From: Algicella marina
GTDB lineage: Bacteria; Pseudomonadota; Alphaproteobacteria; Rhodobacterales; Rhodobacteraceae
Direction: 5' to 3'
NCBI RefSeq assembly: GCF_009931615.1
Contig: NZ_CP046620.1
Coordinates: 1,441,501 to 1,505,500, forward strand
DNA: 64,000 nucleotides
How positions within the stretch are numbered: the first letter of the stretch is position 1; each line of letters starts with the position of its first letter. The position numbers and the translations under genes were made by a program. Positions 10,520-19,799 of this stretch are shown here, piece after piece. The notes under the pieces were generated by a model. It was not told the DNA's origin and ran no database searches. It saw only the letters and a program-made list of their open reading frames with translations.

Positions 10520-10729
10520 TCAGCCGCGCAGGAACCAGACGATCGACACGCCGACGGCGGCTACCCCGAGTCCTATCAACCTCCGCGTATCAAGCGGAAT
10601 TTCGTCAAGCTTTCGCAAAATGTCACCAATTCGGAAAGGGGCCAGTGCAAGCACCAGCCCCTCCACGATCGCCACGAAGGCGACTCCGAAAATTACATCC
10701 TCAATTGTCACGCGATGAGGGCTGAGCAC
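10520..10729 (-). CDS. DUF2065 small membrane protein
   Basis: 69 residues with two predicted membrane helices (VIFGVAFVAIVEGLVLALAPF and LIGLGVAAVGVSIVWFL, each shortened here by eye). It matches the DUF2065 family, regularly found between hflC and degP. The start is uncertain: the ATG at 10729 overlaps the end of hflC by 29 bases, and a GTG at 10711 would give VTIEDVIFG. Function unknown; its constant place beside the HflKC complex suggests a role in membrane protein quality control, which is inference. Confidence 0.75.
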   Translation of the reverse strand: MLSPHRVTIEDVIFGVAFVAIVEGLVLALAPFRIGDILRKLDEIPLDTRRLIGLGVAAVGVSIVWFLRG

Positions 10730-11588
10730 GGTCGGACTTCAGATAATCAAAGAATTCGCTGTTCGGCGAAATGACCATCGTGGAATTCTGTCCTTTGAGA
10801 GACCGTTCGTAAGCTGTCAATGAACGATAGAAAGCAAAGAATTCCGGATCCCGCCCAAACGCTTCCGCGAAGATCGCGTTACGCTGAGCGTCCGCTTCAC
10901 CGCGAATAACCTCGCTGTCCCGCTGCGCTTCGGAAACGAGTTCAACCGCTGTCCTGTTCGCCTGCGCCTCGACGCGTTGCGCCGCTTCGCGACCGCGTGC
11001 TCTCTCGTCGGCTGCTTCACGCGCACGTTCAGCGGTCATCCTCTGGAAAGTCGCCTCAAGGTTCTGTTCAGGCAACTCTGTCCGCTTGATACGAACGTCG
11101 ATCACCTCGACCCCAAGAGAGCGCGCACGGACGATGGCGGCATCTCGGATCCGATTCATCAAGGCAACACGGTCGGCCGACAGGATGGTGTTAGAACTCA
11201 CCGACCCCAGTACCTCACGTATCTGCGACGTGAGAATTGTGGATAGGCGGCTCTCGGCAATACCCATGTCGCCACCACCGACCGCCTGACGAAACTGGAC
11301 GACGTCCGCAATACGCCACCGGGCAAAAGCATCAACCTTCAGACGTCGGTCATCCAGTGGCGTGACCTCCTGCTCAGGCGTGTCGAGCGACTGTATCCTA
11401 TCATCATAGCGGACGACCGACTGAATGAACGGAACTTTGAAAGCCAAACCCGGGTCCTGTTTCACGTCTCGGATCTGACCGAACTGCAGCACCAATACCT
11501 TTTCCCGTTCGTCGACGATGAAGACGGAAGAAAGTACCGTAACCAGCGCTGCGAAGACAACGATGATCAAAATCGTTACACGGCTCAT
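10701..11588 (-). CDS. hflC: Protease modulator HflC
   Basis: 295 residues. An N-terminal membrane anchor (VTILIIVVFAALVTVLSSVF) is followed by the SPFH/band-7 domain (VLVLQFGQIRDV, GLAFKVPFIQSV, SLDTPEQEVTPLDDRRL) and a long alanine/arginine-rich helix (RAREAADERARGREAAQR) typical of HflC. With HflK it forms a large periplasmic cage around FtsH and controls its proteolysis. Its ATG overlaps the hflK stop codon (ATGA), so the two subunits are probably made in a coupled way. Confidence 0.95.
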   Translation of the reverse strand: MSRVTILIIVVFAALVTVLSSVFIVDEREKVLVLQFGQIRDVKQDPGLAFKVPFIQSVVRYDDRIQSLDTPEQEVTPLDDRRLKVDAFARWRIADVVQFRQAVGGGDMGIAESRLSTILTSQIREVLGSVSSNTILSADRVALMNRIRDAAIVRARSLGVEVIDVRIKRTELPEQNLEATFQRMTAERAREAADERARGREAAQRVEAQANRTAVELVSEAQRDSEVIRGEADAQRNAIFAEAFGRDPEFFAFYRSLTAYERSLKGQNSTMVISPNSEFFDYLKSDRAQPSSRDN

Positions 11589-12772
11589 TGGTCATTTCCT
11601 CCGCTGGCGGGCGCCGGTCTGCGCAGTTCGTTGAGTGGGAGATAAGGCACTACCCCCTGCCCTGCACCGGTCGCACCCTCATCAATGATAATTTTGTCGA
11701 CGCTGCCGAGAACCCGTTCCATCGTTTCCAGGTAAAGTCGTTTGCGAGTTACATCCTCGGCCTTCGAATATTCGTTGAAAACAGCGATGAATCTGCTCGC
11801 CTCACCCTGAGCTTCATTGATGACTTGCGCACGGTAAGCCTCTGCTTCCTGCAGAAGTTGCGCCGACTCGCCGCGTGCTTCAGCAAGCGCACGGTTGGCG
11901 TTCGCGTCGGCTTCGTTCTTCAGCCGGTCCCGTTCCTGCTCTGCCGCCTGAACATCTCGGAAAGCATCAATCACTTCGCGCGGTGGATCGGCCCCATCGA
12001 AGTTTAGGCGGATGACCTGCACACCGGAGTCGTAGCTGTCGAGAGTCGACTGAACGAGGGTCTGCACCTCTTCGGCGATAATGCCTCGGTCTCGGTTTAG
12101 CACCGGAGCGAGTTCGGAGCGCGAGATCACCTCCCGCATCGCGGCTTCGGCCACAGCGTCAATCGTCTCTTGTGGCTCTGCAAGGTTGAAAAGATACCCG
12201 GACGGATCGCTGATGTTCCACACAACCTCGAAGTCGATATCGACAATGTTTTCGTCGCCAGTCAGCATCAAACCGTCGCCGTTATTTCCCCCCGAACCGA
12301 TCTGAACAGACCGTTCGCGGGTCACCTCGAGAATTTCCTTGGTCACCAACGGCCACGGCGCGAAATTCAAACCGGGATCACCGATGGCGCTGAATTCTCC
12401 GAGAAACAGTTCCACCGAGCGTTGCTCCGGTCGCACCGTGTAGAAACTTAGAAAGGCCCAGGCCCCCAGAAGCGCGAGAATGATAAGGAAAACGGCGCCG
12501 CGTCCCATTCCGTCAAAACCGCCACCGCCTGCGCCACCTGAACCGCCGCGCCCGCCCATCAGTACACGAAGCTGTTCCTGGCCACGACGCATGATCTCGT
12601 CGATGTCCGGCCCCTGCCCTCCACCTCCGGGTCCTTTCCCGCCGCCACCACCGCGGCCACGGTCATCTCCGCCGCCCCAAGGGCCACGGCCGCCGTCGTC
12701 ACCGCCGTTGTTGCCGCCGCCCTTCTTGCCGCCGCCGCCCCATGGGCCGCCCGAATTGTTCGAGTATGGCAT
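11585..12772 (-). CDS. hflK: FtsH modulator HflK
   Basis: 395 residues. The first 65 residues are almost entirely glycine-rich with scattered Lys, Arg and Asp (GGKGPGGGGQGPDIDE), a low-complexity cytoplasmic tail common in HflK. One membrane helix follows (AVFLIILALLGAWAFLSFY), then the band-7 domain (FYTVRPEQRSVELFLGEF, GLNFAPWPLVTKE) and a coiled helix rich in Ala, Glu and Arg. Partner of HflC and FtsH in the inner membrane. First gene of hflK-hflC-DUF2065-degP; a gap of about 100 bases to gor may hold its promoter, but I saw no certain one. Confidence 0.95.
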   Translation of the reverse strand: MPYSNNSGGPWGGGGKKGGGNNGGDDGGRGPWGGGDDRGRGGGGGKGPGGGGQGPDIDEIMRRGQEQLRVLMGGRGGSGGAGGGGFDGMGRGAVFLIILALLGAWAFLSFYTVRPEQRSVELFLGEFSAIGDPGLNFAPWPLVTKEILEVTRERSVQIGSGGNNGDGLMLTGDENIVDIDFEVVWNISDPSGYLFNLAEPQETIDAVAEAAMREVISRSELAPVLNRDRGIIAEEVQTLVQSTLDSYDSGVQVIRLNFDGADPPREVIDAFRDVQAAEQERDRLKNEADANANRALAEARGESAQLLQEAEAYRAQVINEAQGEASRFIAVFNEYSKAEDVTRKRLYLETMERVLGSVDKIIIDEGATGAGQGVVPYLPLNELRRPAPASGGNDQ

Positions 12773-12873
12773 CCGCCTATCGCTTCCTCTTTGTTGTAAT
12801 GCTTTTCAACCGATCCTGTGTCCCGCTCCATTACCTGTTGATCCGGAGCAATATTTCAAGATGCGGCGGTGTG

Positions 12874-14226
12874 TTAGCCTGGAACCGGTTCCCGCATAGT
12901 TACCAATTCTTCCGCTGCCGTAGGATGAACCGCCATTGTATTGTCAAAGTCCTGTTTCGTGGCCCCCATTTTCACAGCAATACCAACCATCTGAATCATT
13001 TCGCCCGCTGCTGGCCCAACGATGTGCGCACCAAGAATCTTCTGCGTCGGTTTGTCCACGATCAACTTCATCAACATCCGCTGATCACGATCAGCGAATG
13101 CATGAAACATCGGTCGAAACGTAGAGCGGTAAATCTCGATGTCGTGGCTCTCCCGGGCTTCCTCCTGCGTCAGCCCAATGGTTCCTATCTCCGGCTGGGT
13201 GAAAACAGCGGTTGGGATGAGTTCGTGATCGGCGGGTGTCGGATTGTCCCTGAAGACCGTTTCGGCGAAAGCCATACCTTCCCTGATAGCGACGGGTGTC
13301 AGATTAACACGATCCGTCACATCACCGACAGCATATATCGAAGGTACCGCCGTCTGGCTGAACTTGTCGACCTCAACGGCTCCGTTCCGATCGAGCTTCA
13401 CGCCAACGTCTTCCAAGCCAAGACCCGAGGTATTGGGCTTTCGTCCCGTCGCATAGAGAATTTGGTCGTATTCGGAAAAAGTTCCGTCCGTGCATTTGAC
13501 AACCAGACCGGCTTCCTTCTTTTCGATACTTACGACATCACGTCCGACGTGCAGATTGATGCCCTTCTTGCGCATTTCCTCAGCTATGTGCCCTCGCACC
13601 TCATCGTCGAAACCGCGCAGTATCTGAGCGCCCCGATAAAACTGTGTCACCTCGGTCCCAAGGCCGTTCATAATTCCGGCGAACTCGCAGGCGATATACC
13701 CGCCACCAACAATCAGCATCCGCTTCGGCTGTTCGTCGAGATGGAATATCTCATTGGACGTGATGACATGCTCAATGCCAGGAACGTCCGGAGCGAAGGC
13801 ATATCCGCCCGTAGCAATAAGAATGTGGCCCGCCGATACTGTTTCGCCGCTTGCCAGTTCGACGCTGTTAGGCCCTTTCACCACGCCGCGTTCCCTGAAT
13901 ATCGAGACGCCGGATGACTCCAGATTGCGGGAATAGACTGCTTCCAGGCGATCAATCTCCCTGTCTTTCTTGTCGATGAAAGCTTTCCAGTCAAAGTTGC
14001 GCGCACTCATCGTCCAGCCGAAGCCCTCTGCGTCTTCCGCCGCTTCGGAGAATGAAGACGCAAAGACCATCAATTTTTTCGGCACGCACCCCCGAATGAC
14101 GCAGGTTCCACCATAGCGAAATTCCTCACAAAGTCCGACCTTGGCGCCTGCCATCGCGGCCCAACGCGCAGCGCGAACGCCACCGGAACCACCGCCGATT
14201 ACGAAAAGGTCATAGTCGAAGCTCAC
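12874..14226 (-). CDS. gor: Glutathione-disulfide reductase
   Basis: 450 residues; reduces GSSG with NADPH in the cytoplasm. FAD-binding GGGSGGVRAARWAA lies at the N-terminus. The redox disulfide is C42/C47 in GGTCVIRGCVPKKL, and the CVIRGC variant is usual for alphaproteobacterial glutathione reductases. GGGYIACEFAGIM marks the NADPH domain, and the C-terminus has the active-site histidine motif AVHPTAAEE. The start is GTG and overlaps the rpiA stop (GTGA), so gor follows rpiA in one transcript. Pairing with rpiA fits NADPH supply from the pentose phosphate pathway. Confidence 0.93.
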   Translation of the reverse strand: MSFDYDLFVIGGGSGGVRAARWAAMAGAKVGLCEEFRYGGTCVIRGCVPKKLMVFASSFSEAAEDAEGFGWTMSARNFDWKAFIDKKDREIDRLEAVYSRNLESSGVSIFRERGVVKGPNSVELASGETVSAGHILIATGGYAFAPDVPGIEHVITSNEIFHLDEQPKRMLIVGGGYIACEFAGIMNGLGTEVTQFYRGAQILRGFDDEVRGHIAEEMRKKGINLHVGRDVVSIEKKEAGLVVKCTDGTFSEYDQILYATGRKPNTSGLGLEDVGVKLDRNGAVEVDKFSQTAVPSIYAVGDVTDRVNLTPVAIREGMAFAETVFRDNPTPADHELIPTAVFTQPEIGTIGLTQEEARESHDIEIYRSTFRPMFHAFADRDQRMLMKLIVDKPTQKILGAHIVGPAAGEMIQMVGIAVKMGATKQDFDNTMAVHPTAAEELVTMREPVPG

Positions 14227-15026
14227 TGCAATTCTCCCGTCTCGGCCAAGTGTGCCATCAGGGCGTCGAAATGATCAGTGTCGGAAATGTCGACAAGCAT
14301 TTCCGGATCGTCGGAAAAGATCAGCCTTGCCTCGCCGGAGGCGACACCCATCACGACCGTATCCGCGATGTCGAGGAACAAACCTGTTTCGACAACGCCG
14401 GGAATTTCCAGCAAGCCGCTTGCTATCGTATCGACATCTCTGATTTCACCGAGATTGAGATCAAGGATGTAGTGCCCCTCGTCTGTAATCAGACGTTTAC
14501 CGGCCTTTTCTCGCCAATGGGTACGACGGGTTGCGACATCAAAGCCGGCCAACTTGTCCTCAATCAGCCCTTTCGTGACTTCTGATCCGAAGCGCACGAT
14601 TTCGACAGGCAAAGGGAATGCTCCCAACCTGTCAACTTCCTTGCTTGGATCCGCGATAACCACCATCCTGTCCGACGCGGTTGCGACAATCTTTTCCTGC
14701 AAAAGCGCCCCACCGCCTCCCTTGATCAGCGAAAGCAGCGGATCAAACTCGTCGGTACCGTCGATTACAAGATCGAGCCACCCGGCCTGATCAAGGGAAA
14801 TCATCCGCAAGCCCACCCTCTCGGCGAGTTCCTGCGTCTGGGTGGATGTCGCGACGCACTGGATTTCCAGCCCGAACACATGCTTCTCGGCTCCCAGCAA
14901 CTTAACCAGCCAAGCTGCCGTCGATCCGGTGCCGAGTCCCAATCGCATTTCATCCTCGACGAACTGCATCGCATGGTAGGCTGACATCAGCTTGGCGCGA
15001 TCCGGTGGTGAAAGGCGATCAATCAT
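14223..15026 (-). CDS. rpiA: Ribose-5-phosphate isomerase A
   Basis: 267 residues; interconverts ribose-5-phosphate and ribulose-5-phosphate. Family motifs are GLGTGSTAAWLVKLL, VIDGTDEFDPLLSLIKGGG and GALLQEKIVA, holding the catalytic Asp, Glu and Lys. I chose the ATG at 15026 (MIDRLSPPDRAK) because GGAG lies six bases upstream; an ATG six codons earlier (15044) is also open. Upstream gene of the rpiA-gor pair, divergent from sdaA. Confidence 0.93.
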   Translation of the reverse strand: MIDRLSPPDRAKLMSAYHAMQFVEDEMRLGLGTGSTAAWLVKLLGAEKHVFGLEIQCVATSTQTQELAERVGLRMISLDQAGWLDLVIDGTDEFDPLLSLIKGGGGALLQEKIVATASDRMVVIADPSKEVDRLGAFPLPVEIVRFGSEVTKGLIEDKLAGFDVATRRTHWREKAGKRLITDEGHYILDLNLGEIRDVDTIASGLLEIPGVVETGLFLDIADTVVMGVASGEARLIFSDDPEMLVDISDTDHFDALMAHLAETGELQ

Positions 15027-15211
15027 GAAGGTCTCCGAAGGCATAGTCTCGAGCCTCTATATGCGGAATCGAGCCGGACGGTAAGGGGAAGTTTGCCAGT
15101 TACAGCCTACCGAAAATGACCGTTTAGTCATCTCGCCTGCCGTTTTCGATCATCAGTTCTGCAGACTACATGCTGTATATCGTTCAGAGGCAGCAGCAGG
15201 CGATACCAACT

Positions 15212-16603
15212 ATGTTTCTCAGCGTTTTTGACATCTTCAAGATCGGCATCGGCCCGTCTTCCAGTCACACCATGGGCCCCATGATTGCGGCGGCACGGTT
15301 TCTGGACCTTCTGCGATCCGGCGCAGCCCTTGTTCCGGGTGCTGGCACGGCGAGCCAAATCACCTGCACGCTCCACGGTTCACTCGCGTTCACCGGCAAG
15401 GGGCACGCTACCGACAAAGCCGTTTTTTACGGTCTGCTCGGATTTGTCCCGGAAACCTTCGATCTCGATTTGGCGACGAGAGCGGAGTCAGCCGCTGCAC
15501 AAAGAAAACAGTTGGAGGTCGAGGGTATTGGAACACTAGATTTCGATCCCGATGTCAGCATCACTTTCGACTACGGTCCGTCACTGCCACAGCACACAAA
15601 TGGTCTCGTTTTCAGGGCGTTCGATGATGGCGGTAACCTGCACGCGGAGGAAACCTACTTTTCAATTGGAGGCGGCTTCGTCGTCACCGCAAAGGAACTT
15701 GAAAACCCGCCACCGCAAACCACTGCGGCCGATGTTCCTTATCCTTTCCATTCCGCCGAAGAAATGCTCGCCATGGCAAAAGGTTCGGGCCTGACCATCG
15801 CCGGAATGAAACGCTCCAATGAGATTGCGCAGGGTCATGGCCAGAAGCTGGACAAGGGCGTTCTGCAGATCTGGAAAGTCATGGCCGGTTCGATTGACGC
15901 CGGCTTGCAAGCCGACGGTGTCCTGCCAGGCGGGCTCCAACTGCGTCGACGTGCAAAAGCTCTGCAGGAAAGCTTGCGGATCGACCATGGAATGAACCTT
16001 GCGGCACCGCATACCATCAACGACTGGATTGCATCATATGCCATTGCAGTAAACGAGGTAAACGCAGCCGGCGGTCAGATTGTAACGGCGCCGACCAACG
16101 GAGCATCCGGCGTTGTTCCGGCAACGCTGCGCTACTACCTCGACCATGTGCCGAATGCTTCGCAGGACCGGATTGTCGATTTTCTGCTCACTGCCGCGGC
16201 CATAGGTGGGCTTCTGAAAGCCAACGCCTCGATCTCGGGTGCGGAAGTTGGTTGCCAAGGCGAAGTCGGCTCTGCCGCTGCCATGGCCGCGGCCGGTCTT
16301 TGCGCGGTACTCGGCGGATCACCGGAGCAAGTCGAGAATGCCGCGGAAATCGCCCTTGAGCATCACCTCGGAATGACTTGCGACCCGATAAAGGGGTTGG
16401 TTCAGGCGCCCTGCATCGAGCGGAACGGCCTCGGCGCTATCAAGGCCGTCTCGGCCGCATCGCTGGCGCTCCGCGGCGATGGCACCCACCTCGTTAGTCT
16501 CGACGCCTGCATCGAAACGATGCGGCAGACCGGCCGCGATATGAACGAAAAGTACAAGGAAACCTCGCTGGGCGGCCTCGCGGTCAACGTTCCGAATTGT
16601 TGA
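15212..16603 (+). CDS. sdaA: L-serine ammonia-lyase (Fe-S type)
   Basis: 463 residues; deaminates L-serine to pyruvate with a 4Fe-4S cluster. The beta domain begins MFLSVFDIFKIGIGPSSSHT. The alpha domain has TAPTNGASGVVPA, SGAEVGCQGEVGSA and LGMTCDPIKGLVQ, which include candidate cluster cysteines. Both domains are in one chain, as in single-chain bacterial enzymes. I start at the ATG at 15212 because it gives the normal N-terminus; the frame is open 14 codons upstream. Its last 20 bases overlap the end of the convergent thiN gene. Serine synthesis genes lie 7 kb away, so both directions of serine metabolism are encoded here. Confidence 0.95.
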   Translation: MFLSVFDIFKIGIGPSSSHTMGPMIAAARFLDLLRSGAALVPGAGTASQITCTLHGSLAFTGKGHATDKAVFYGLLGFVPETFDLDLATRAESAAAQRKQLEVEGIGTLDFDPDVSITFDYGPSLPQHTNGLVFRAFDDGGNLHAEETYFSIGGGFVVTAKELENPPPQTTAADVPYPFHSAEEMLAMAKGSGLTIAGMKRSNEIAQGHGQKLDKGVLQIWKVMAGSIDAGLQADGVLPGGLQLRRRAKALQESLRIDHGMNLAAPHTINDWIASYAIAVNEVNAAGGQIVTAPTNGASGVVPATLRYYLDHVPNASQDRIVDFLLTAAAIGGLLKANASISGAEVGCQGEVGSAAAMAAAGLCAVLGGSPEQVENAAEIALEHHLGMTCDPIKGLVQAPCIERNGLGAIKAVSAASLALRGDGTHLVSLDACIETMRQTGRDMNEKYKETSLGGLAVNVPNC

Positions 16604-17264
16604 AACCGAGCGCCTTTATCGCCTGATCTAGGCAGGATACTGGTAGGATCACCAGCATACCCGGACGGTCGAAACTGGCACGGACCCTTGCGGAAACGGC
16701 TTCATTGGAAGTGCCTATCTGGGCACCCGGCTCCAACGTCAGCCCATCCGTCGGCCATCGTAAACCCGCACTCATCAGTCCCCGAATTTTCACGAGCGGA
16801 AAGAACGAAATTCGTGTACCGACCTCAAGTTCGAGAGACAGAACATCCGGGCACATGAAGATCACATCTTCCCTGCCCAGCACCAAGATGCGTTGCGACC
16901 GATGGGAAAAAAGAACGCTCATCACAGCGAGAGCATGGTCGAAGCGGCCTTCGAGAAACCCGACTGCGACTATAAGCGGCGCATCAATACAAGAGATGCA
17001 CTTCTCAAAATCTGTGCTCGACTGTTCCTCAAATTTGTAAATTGCAATGCCTGATTTCCGCCACCATTTATGATTAATTAGCGAGTCAAGATCACCAATT
17101 ATGGTGGACGGAAGGCTGCCTAGCGCCTTTGCATGCTCCGCGCCGCCATCGGCAGCAACCAGCAGCGGTGCACGCTCTAGCGCCAGCGACAGGCTTTCAG
17201 GTGCAACAGGACCACCTCCGATGAGGGTAACGGCGTGTTCGGAGTGGACAACTGGCGGGGGCAT
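16584..17264 (-). CDS. thiN: Thiamine pyrophosphokinase
   Basis: 226 residues; transfers pyrophosphate from ATP to thiamine to make TPP. The N-terminal catalytic part has VAADGGAEHAKAL and STIIGDLDSL, the motifs that bind Mg-ATP. VAVGFLEGRFDHALAVMSVL fits the usual GGLGGRFDH region. The C-terminal part (LRWPTDGLTLEPG, GTSNEA) forms the thiamine-binding sandwich. It overlaps the sdaA 3' end by 20 bases on the opposite strand. It appears monocistronic, and I saw no TPP riboswitch upstream. Confidence 0.9.
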   Translation of the reverse strand: MPPPVVHSEHAVTLIGGGPVAPESLSLALERAPLLVAADGGAEHAKALGSLPSTIIGDLDSLINHKWWRKSGIAIYKFEEQSSTDFEKCISCIDAPLIVAVGFLEGRFDHALAVMSVLFSHRSQRILVLGREDVIFMCPDVLSLELEVGTRISFFPLVKIRGLMSAGLRWPTDGLTLEPGAQIGTSNEAVSARVRASFDRPGMLVILPVSCLDQAIKALGFNNSER

Positions 17265-17398
17265 CGGCTTTGGTGGACTCCGGTGAATCGTAGTGTATTC
17301 AGGAAGCTGTAGCAGTGTTCGCCCGGCGATCCCACGTTGAACTAGGACACCACATGCAGCTTCAGATACGAAACAGAGACGGCGAGAGCGAGACTAGA

Positions 17399-19312
17399 AT
17401 GGATGACGTCAAAACGCTGAAAATCTCTTACGGAGATTTCAATTGCCAACTTGAGGGCTTCGACAACCCGTTCCCGATCATGCGGAAGGTTGTGAATTTC
17501 TTCGAGGCCAGGAAAGGCGACCCTGATTTCGCGCAAGGTGATCTGTCCGATGCGGTCAACGAACTGGTCAACGTAATTGCCCGAGTTTCGGGCGCCAACG
17601 AAGTAGATGCCGCACGGATTACGACGGGCCTGGCTCTTCGTAATCTTGATGTGCTTCCTCCAATTGCTCCCGGTGAATTCGACATCGATAATGTCGAGGC
17701 CTCCTCCGCTGAAGTGACTGAAGAGACAGATCGTCATTCTCCGCCAGGGTTGGACTCCGGTGATGAAGAAGTCGAGCAACTCGCAGCCGATGATCAGGCG
17801 CTCCCACCCGCAGCCGACACTGACGAAGCACTGGCAGAGGCACTTGAAGAACCGGCATTCGATACGTCCTCCAGTGATGTCTTTGATAGCATCGAGGAAT
17901 CGGAATCTGTATCGGAAGAGTTGATCGATACCGTCGAAGACGAGGATCCAACTGCGTCCAGTTTCGCCAGCGCCGTGGCGGATGACGAAGACGAGGACGA
18001 CGACATTGATCTTTCCGGCTACGACTTTAGTGCCGACGACGACGAAGCTTCGGCAACCTCCATCGAGGCAGAGCTTGACGCCCAGGCGGAAGAAGTCACA
18101 GAAGAAGAAAAAGTCGCCGCTGTGCATGCCCATTCGGAAGACCAGGATGAGTCAATCGAGACTGAGCCGGCTCTCGACACATTCGATACCGACGAATTCA
18201 TCCTTTCTCGTTCGGATCAGGTCGAAGATCCGGAAGTAGAGAAAGAGGACGAAGAGCCTCTCGTACTCGGCAACGCCCTTGCAAATGAGGAAGCTGACTC
18301 GCCGCTGCTCCTTGACGGCGCCATGACTTCACGTTTGCCTCCCAATGCCGACCCGGACCTTCTGCCTGATCCGGAAGAAGCAGAGGCTGAGGCTTCTGAG
18401 GAAGAGGCTATGCCGCTCACGCTCTCAGCCGCCGAAAAGGTGCCGTCGGACGCGAGTCAAGCATCCGGAGATGGTAACTTCATGAACCGGACACTGGGCT
18501 CATTGAGGGGATCACGTGCAAAAGGTGAATCATCGCCTTCCGACGAACCCGCCGATGCACCCGAGAGTGCGAAGCCGAGATCCGGACTGGCGGGCCTCAA
18601 GATGCCGAAACTTGGTCGCAAGGCGGAAGAACCCAAAGGGGCACCGCAACCGCTCTCCGTCGTGTCGACGGACGAAGCTCCTAAAGAGCCGATCGAACAG
18701 TCCGTTGCTGCACGTCAGGAAGAGAACGCTCTGCGCCGGCTTCGGATCATTCGCAATCCGGAAGATGCCGCTGCAGATACACCGCCTCAGGAACAGGCAG
18801 ACGAGCCGGCAACCAAACCCGCGCCTGCCCAGTTGGAACCTGCACCCGAGCCAGCCGCCAAAAAACCAGCGGCAGCGAGAGCCGCAGCAGACAATGAAAT
18901 TGCCAACAAGTTGCACGCCAGCTTCACCGCAGCCGCATCCGGCAGCACCAAAGTCGCTATCGAGTTTGACGCGGATGAATTTGATGACGATGGAGAGGAC
19001 ATGTCACCGCGGCGCTATGCCCATTTGATGGGCGCATCGGCTCTGCCAGACCTGATGGAGACTGCGGCCGCCTACCTGATGCTGATCGAAGGAGAGTCCG
19101 CATTCTCCCGTAATCAAATCATGCAGATCGTGGACAAGATCGGCGATGACACAAAGTTCTCCGCCGAGGCAAAGATCAAATCTTTCGGCAAGCTTATGCG
19201 CGGCAGCCGCCTGACCAGAGCTGATGACGGTCGTTTCGTACTGTCAGCTCAGGCCATGCAAAGCTTTATTGAAAAGATGGATGCCTATGACGAAGCCGAG
19301 GAGAACGCCTGA
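17399..19312 (+). CDS. Large acidic low-complexity protein, unknown function
   Basis: 637 residues from the ATG at 17399 (MDDVKTLKISYGDFNCQLEG); ATGs at 17354 and 17315 are also in frame, but homologous Rhodobacterales proteins usually begin near the SYGxFxC motif as I recall. Three parts are visible: an N-terminal domain of about 90 residues (SYGDFNCQLEGFDNPFPIM), a long Asp/Glu/Ser/Ala-rich middle (DDEDEDDDIDLSGYDF) with a later Pro/Ala-rich stretch, and a C-terminal folded domain of about 110 residues (SPRRYAHLMGASALPDLME). No signal peptide or membrane helix. The layout suggests two globular ends joined by a disordered acidic linker; function unknown. Confidence 0.8.
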   Translation: MDDVKTLKISYGDFNCQLEGFDNPFPIMRKVVNFFEARKGDPDFAQGDLSDAVNELVNVIARVSGANEVDAARITTGLALRNLDVLPPIAPGEFDIDNVEASSAEVTEETDRHSPPGLDSGDEEVEQLAADDQALPPAADTDEALAEALEEPAFDTSSSDVFDSIEESESVSEELIDTVEDEDPTASSFASAVADDEDEDDDIDLSGYDFSADDDEASATSIEAELDAQAEEVTEEEKVAAVHAHSEDQDESIETEPALDTFDTDEFILSRSDQVEDPEVEKEDEEPLVLGNALANEEADSPLLLDGAMTSRLPPNADPDLLPDPEEAEAEASEEEAMPLTLSAAEKVPSDASQASGDGNFMNRTLGSLRGSRAKGESSPSDEPADAPESAKPRSGLAGLKMPKLGRKAEEPKGAPQPLSVVSTDEAPKEPIEQSVAARQEENALRRLRIIRNPEDAAADTPPQEQADEPATKPAPAQLEPAPEPAAKKPAAARAAADNEIANKLHASFTAAASGSTKVAIEFDADEFDDDGEDMSPRRYAHLMGASALPDLMETAAAYLMLIEGESAFSRNQIMQIVDKIGDDTKFSAEAKIKSFGKLMRGSRLTRADDGRFVLSAQAMQSFIEKMDAYDEAEENA

Positions 19313-19334
19313 TCAGGCGTCTCCCGTTGGCCGT

Positions 19335-19799
19335 CTACTGCTCCACCCAGGGCCTCACAACGACAGCGGACACTGAATTTTTTGGCGACCCGTCAATCAG
19401 TTTGTCGGAATAGCTCAGGTAAACGAGGGTGTTGCGGGTCTCATCAAAGAACCGCACAACCTGCAAACGTTTGAAGAGGATGGAACTTCGACGTCCAAAA
19501 ACCTCTTCGCCGTCCTCAACCTCATCCGGCAAGGTGATCGGTCCGGTTTGACGACATGCGATCGAGGCATCGGATGTGTTTTCCGCCAATCCCAAAGAAC
19601 CGGAAATTCCGCCAGTCTTGGCGCGAGACACGAAACAGCTAACTCCCGGAACCTCAGGATCGTCAAAGGCTTCGATGACGATCTTATGGTTGGCGCCCAG
19701 CAACTTGAAGGCTGTATCGACGCTTCCGACTTCCTCTGCCACCGTAGGAAGCGCCAGACCGGACACGGCAATCGCCATTAAGAGGTTTCGCATATTCAC
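19335..19799 (-). CDS. creA: CreA family periplasmic protein
   Basis: 154 residues with a signal peptide (LLMAIAVSGLALPTVAEE). The mature protein matches CreA: GSVDTAFKLLGANHKI, FDDPEVPGVSCFVSRAKTGG and LVYLSYSDKLIDGSPKNSVS. CreA proteins are secreted and widespread in Proteobacteria, and their role is unknown. Two cysteines (SCFVS and IACRQ) could pair. Its ATG overlaps the stop codon of the DUF2842 gene (ATGA). The two are downstream of purA on the same strand. Confidence 0.9.
   Translation of the reverse strand: MNMRNLLMAIAVSGLALPTVAEEVGSVDTAFKLLGANHKIVIEAFDDPEVPGVSCFVSRAKTGGISGSLGLAENTSDASIACRQTGPITLPDEVEDGEEVFGRRSSILFKRLQVVRFFDETRNTLVYLSYSDKLIDGSPKNSVSAVVVRPWVEQ

Noticed and set aside
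12585-12772. Glycine-codon-rich low-complexity DNA
   Set aside because: It encodes the normal Gly-rich N-terminus of HflK, so it is not a separate repeat element.
17342-18133. Open frame on the minus strand inside the acidic protein gene
   Set aside because: It is the reverse of Asp/Glu-rich codons, which produces hydrophobic and Ser-rich nonsense; the plus-strand gene explains the region.
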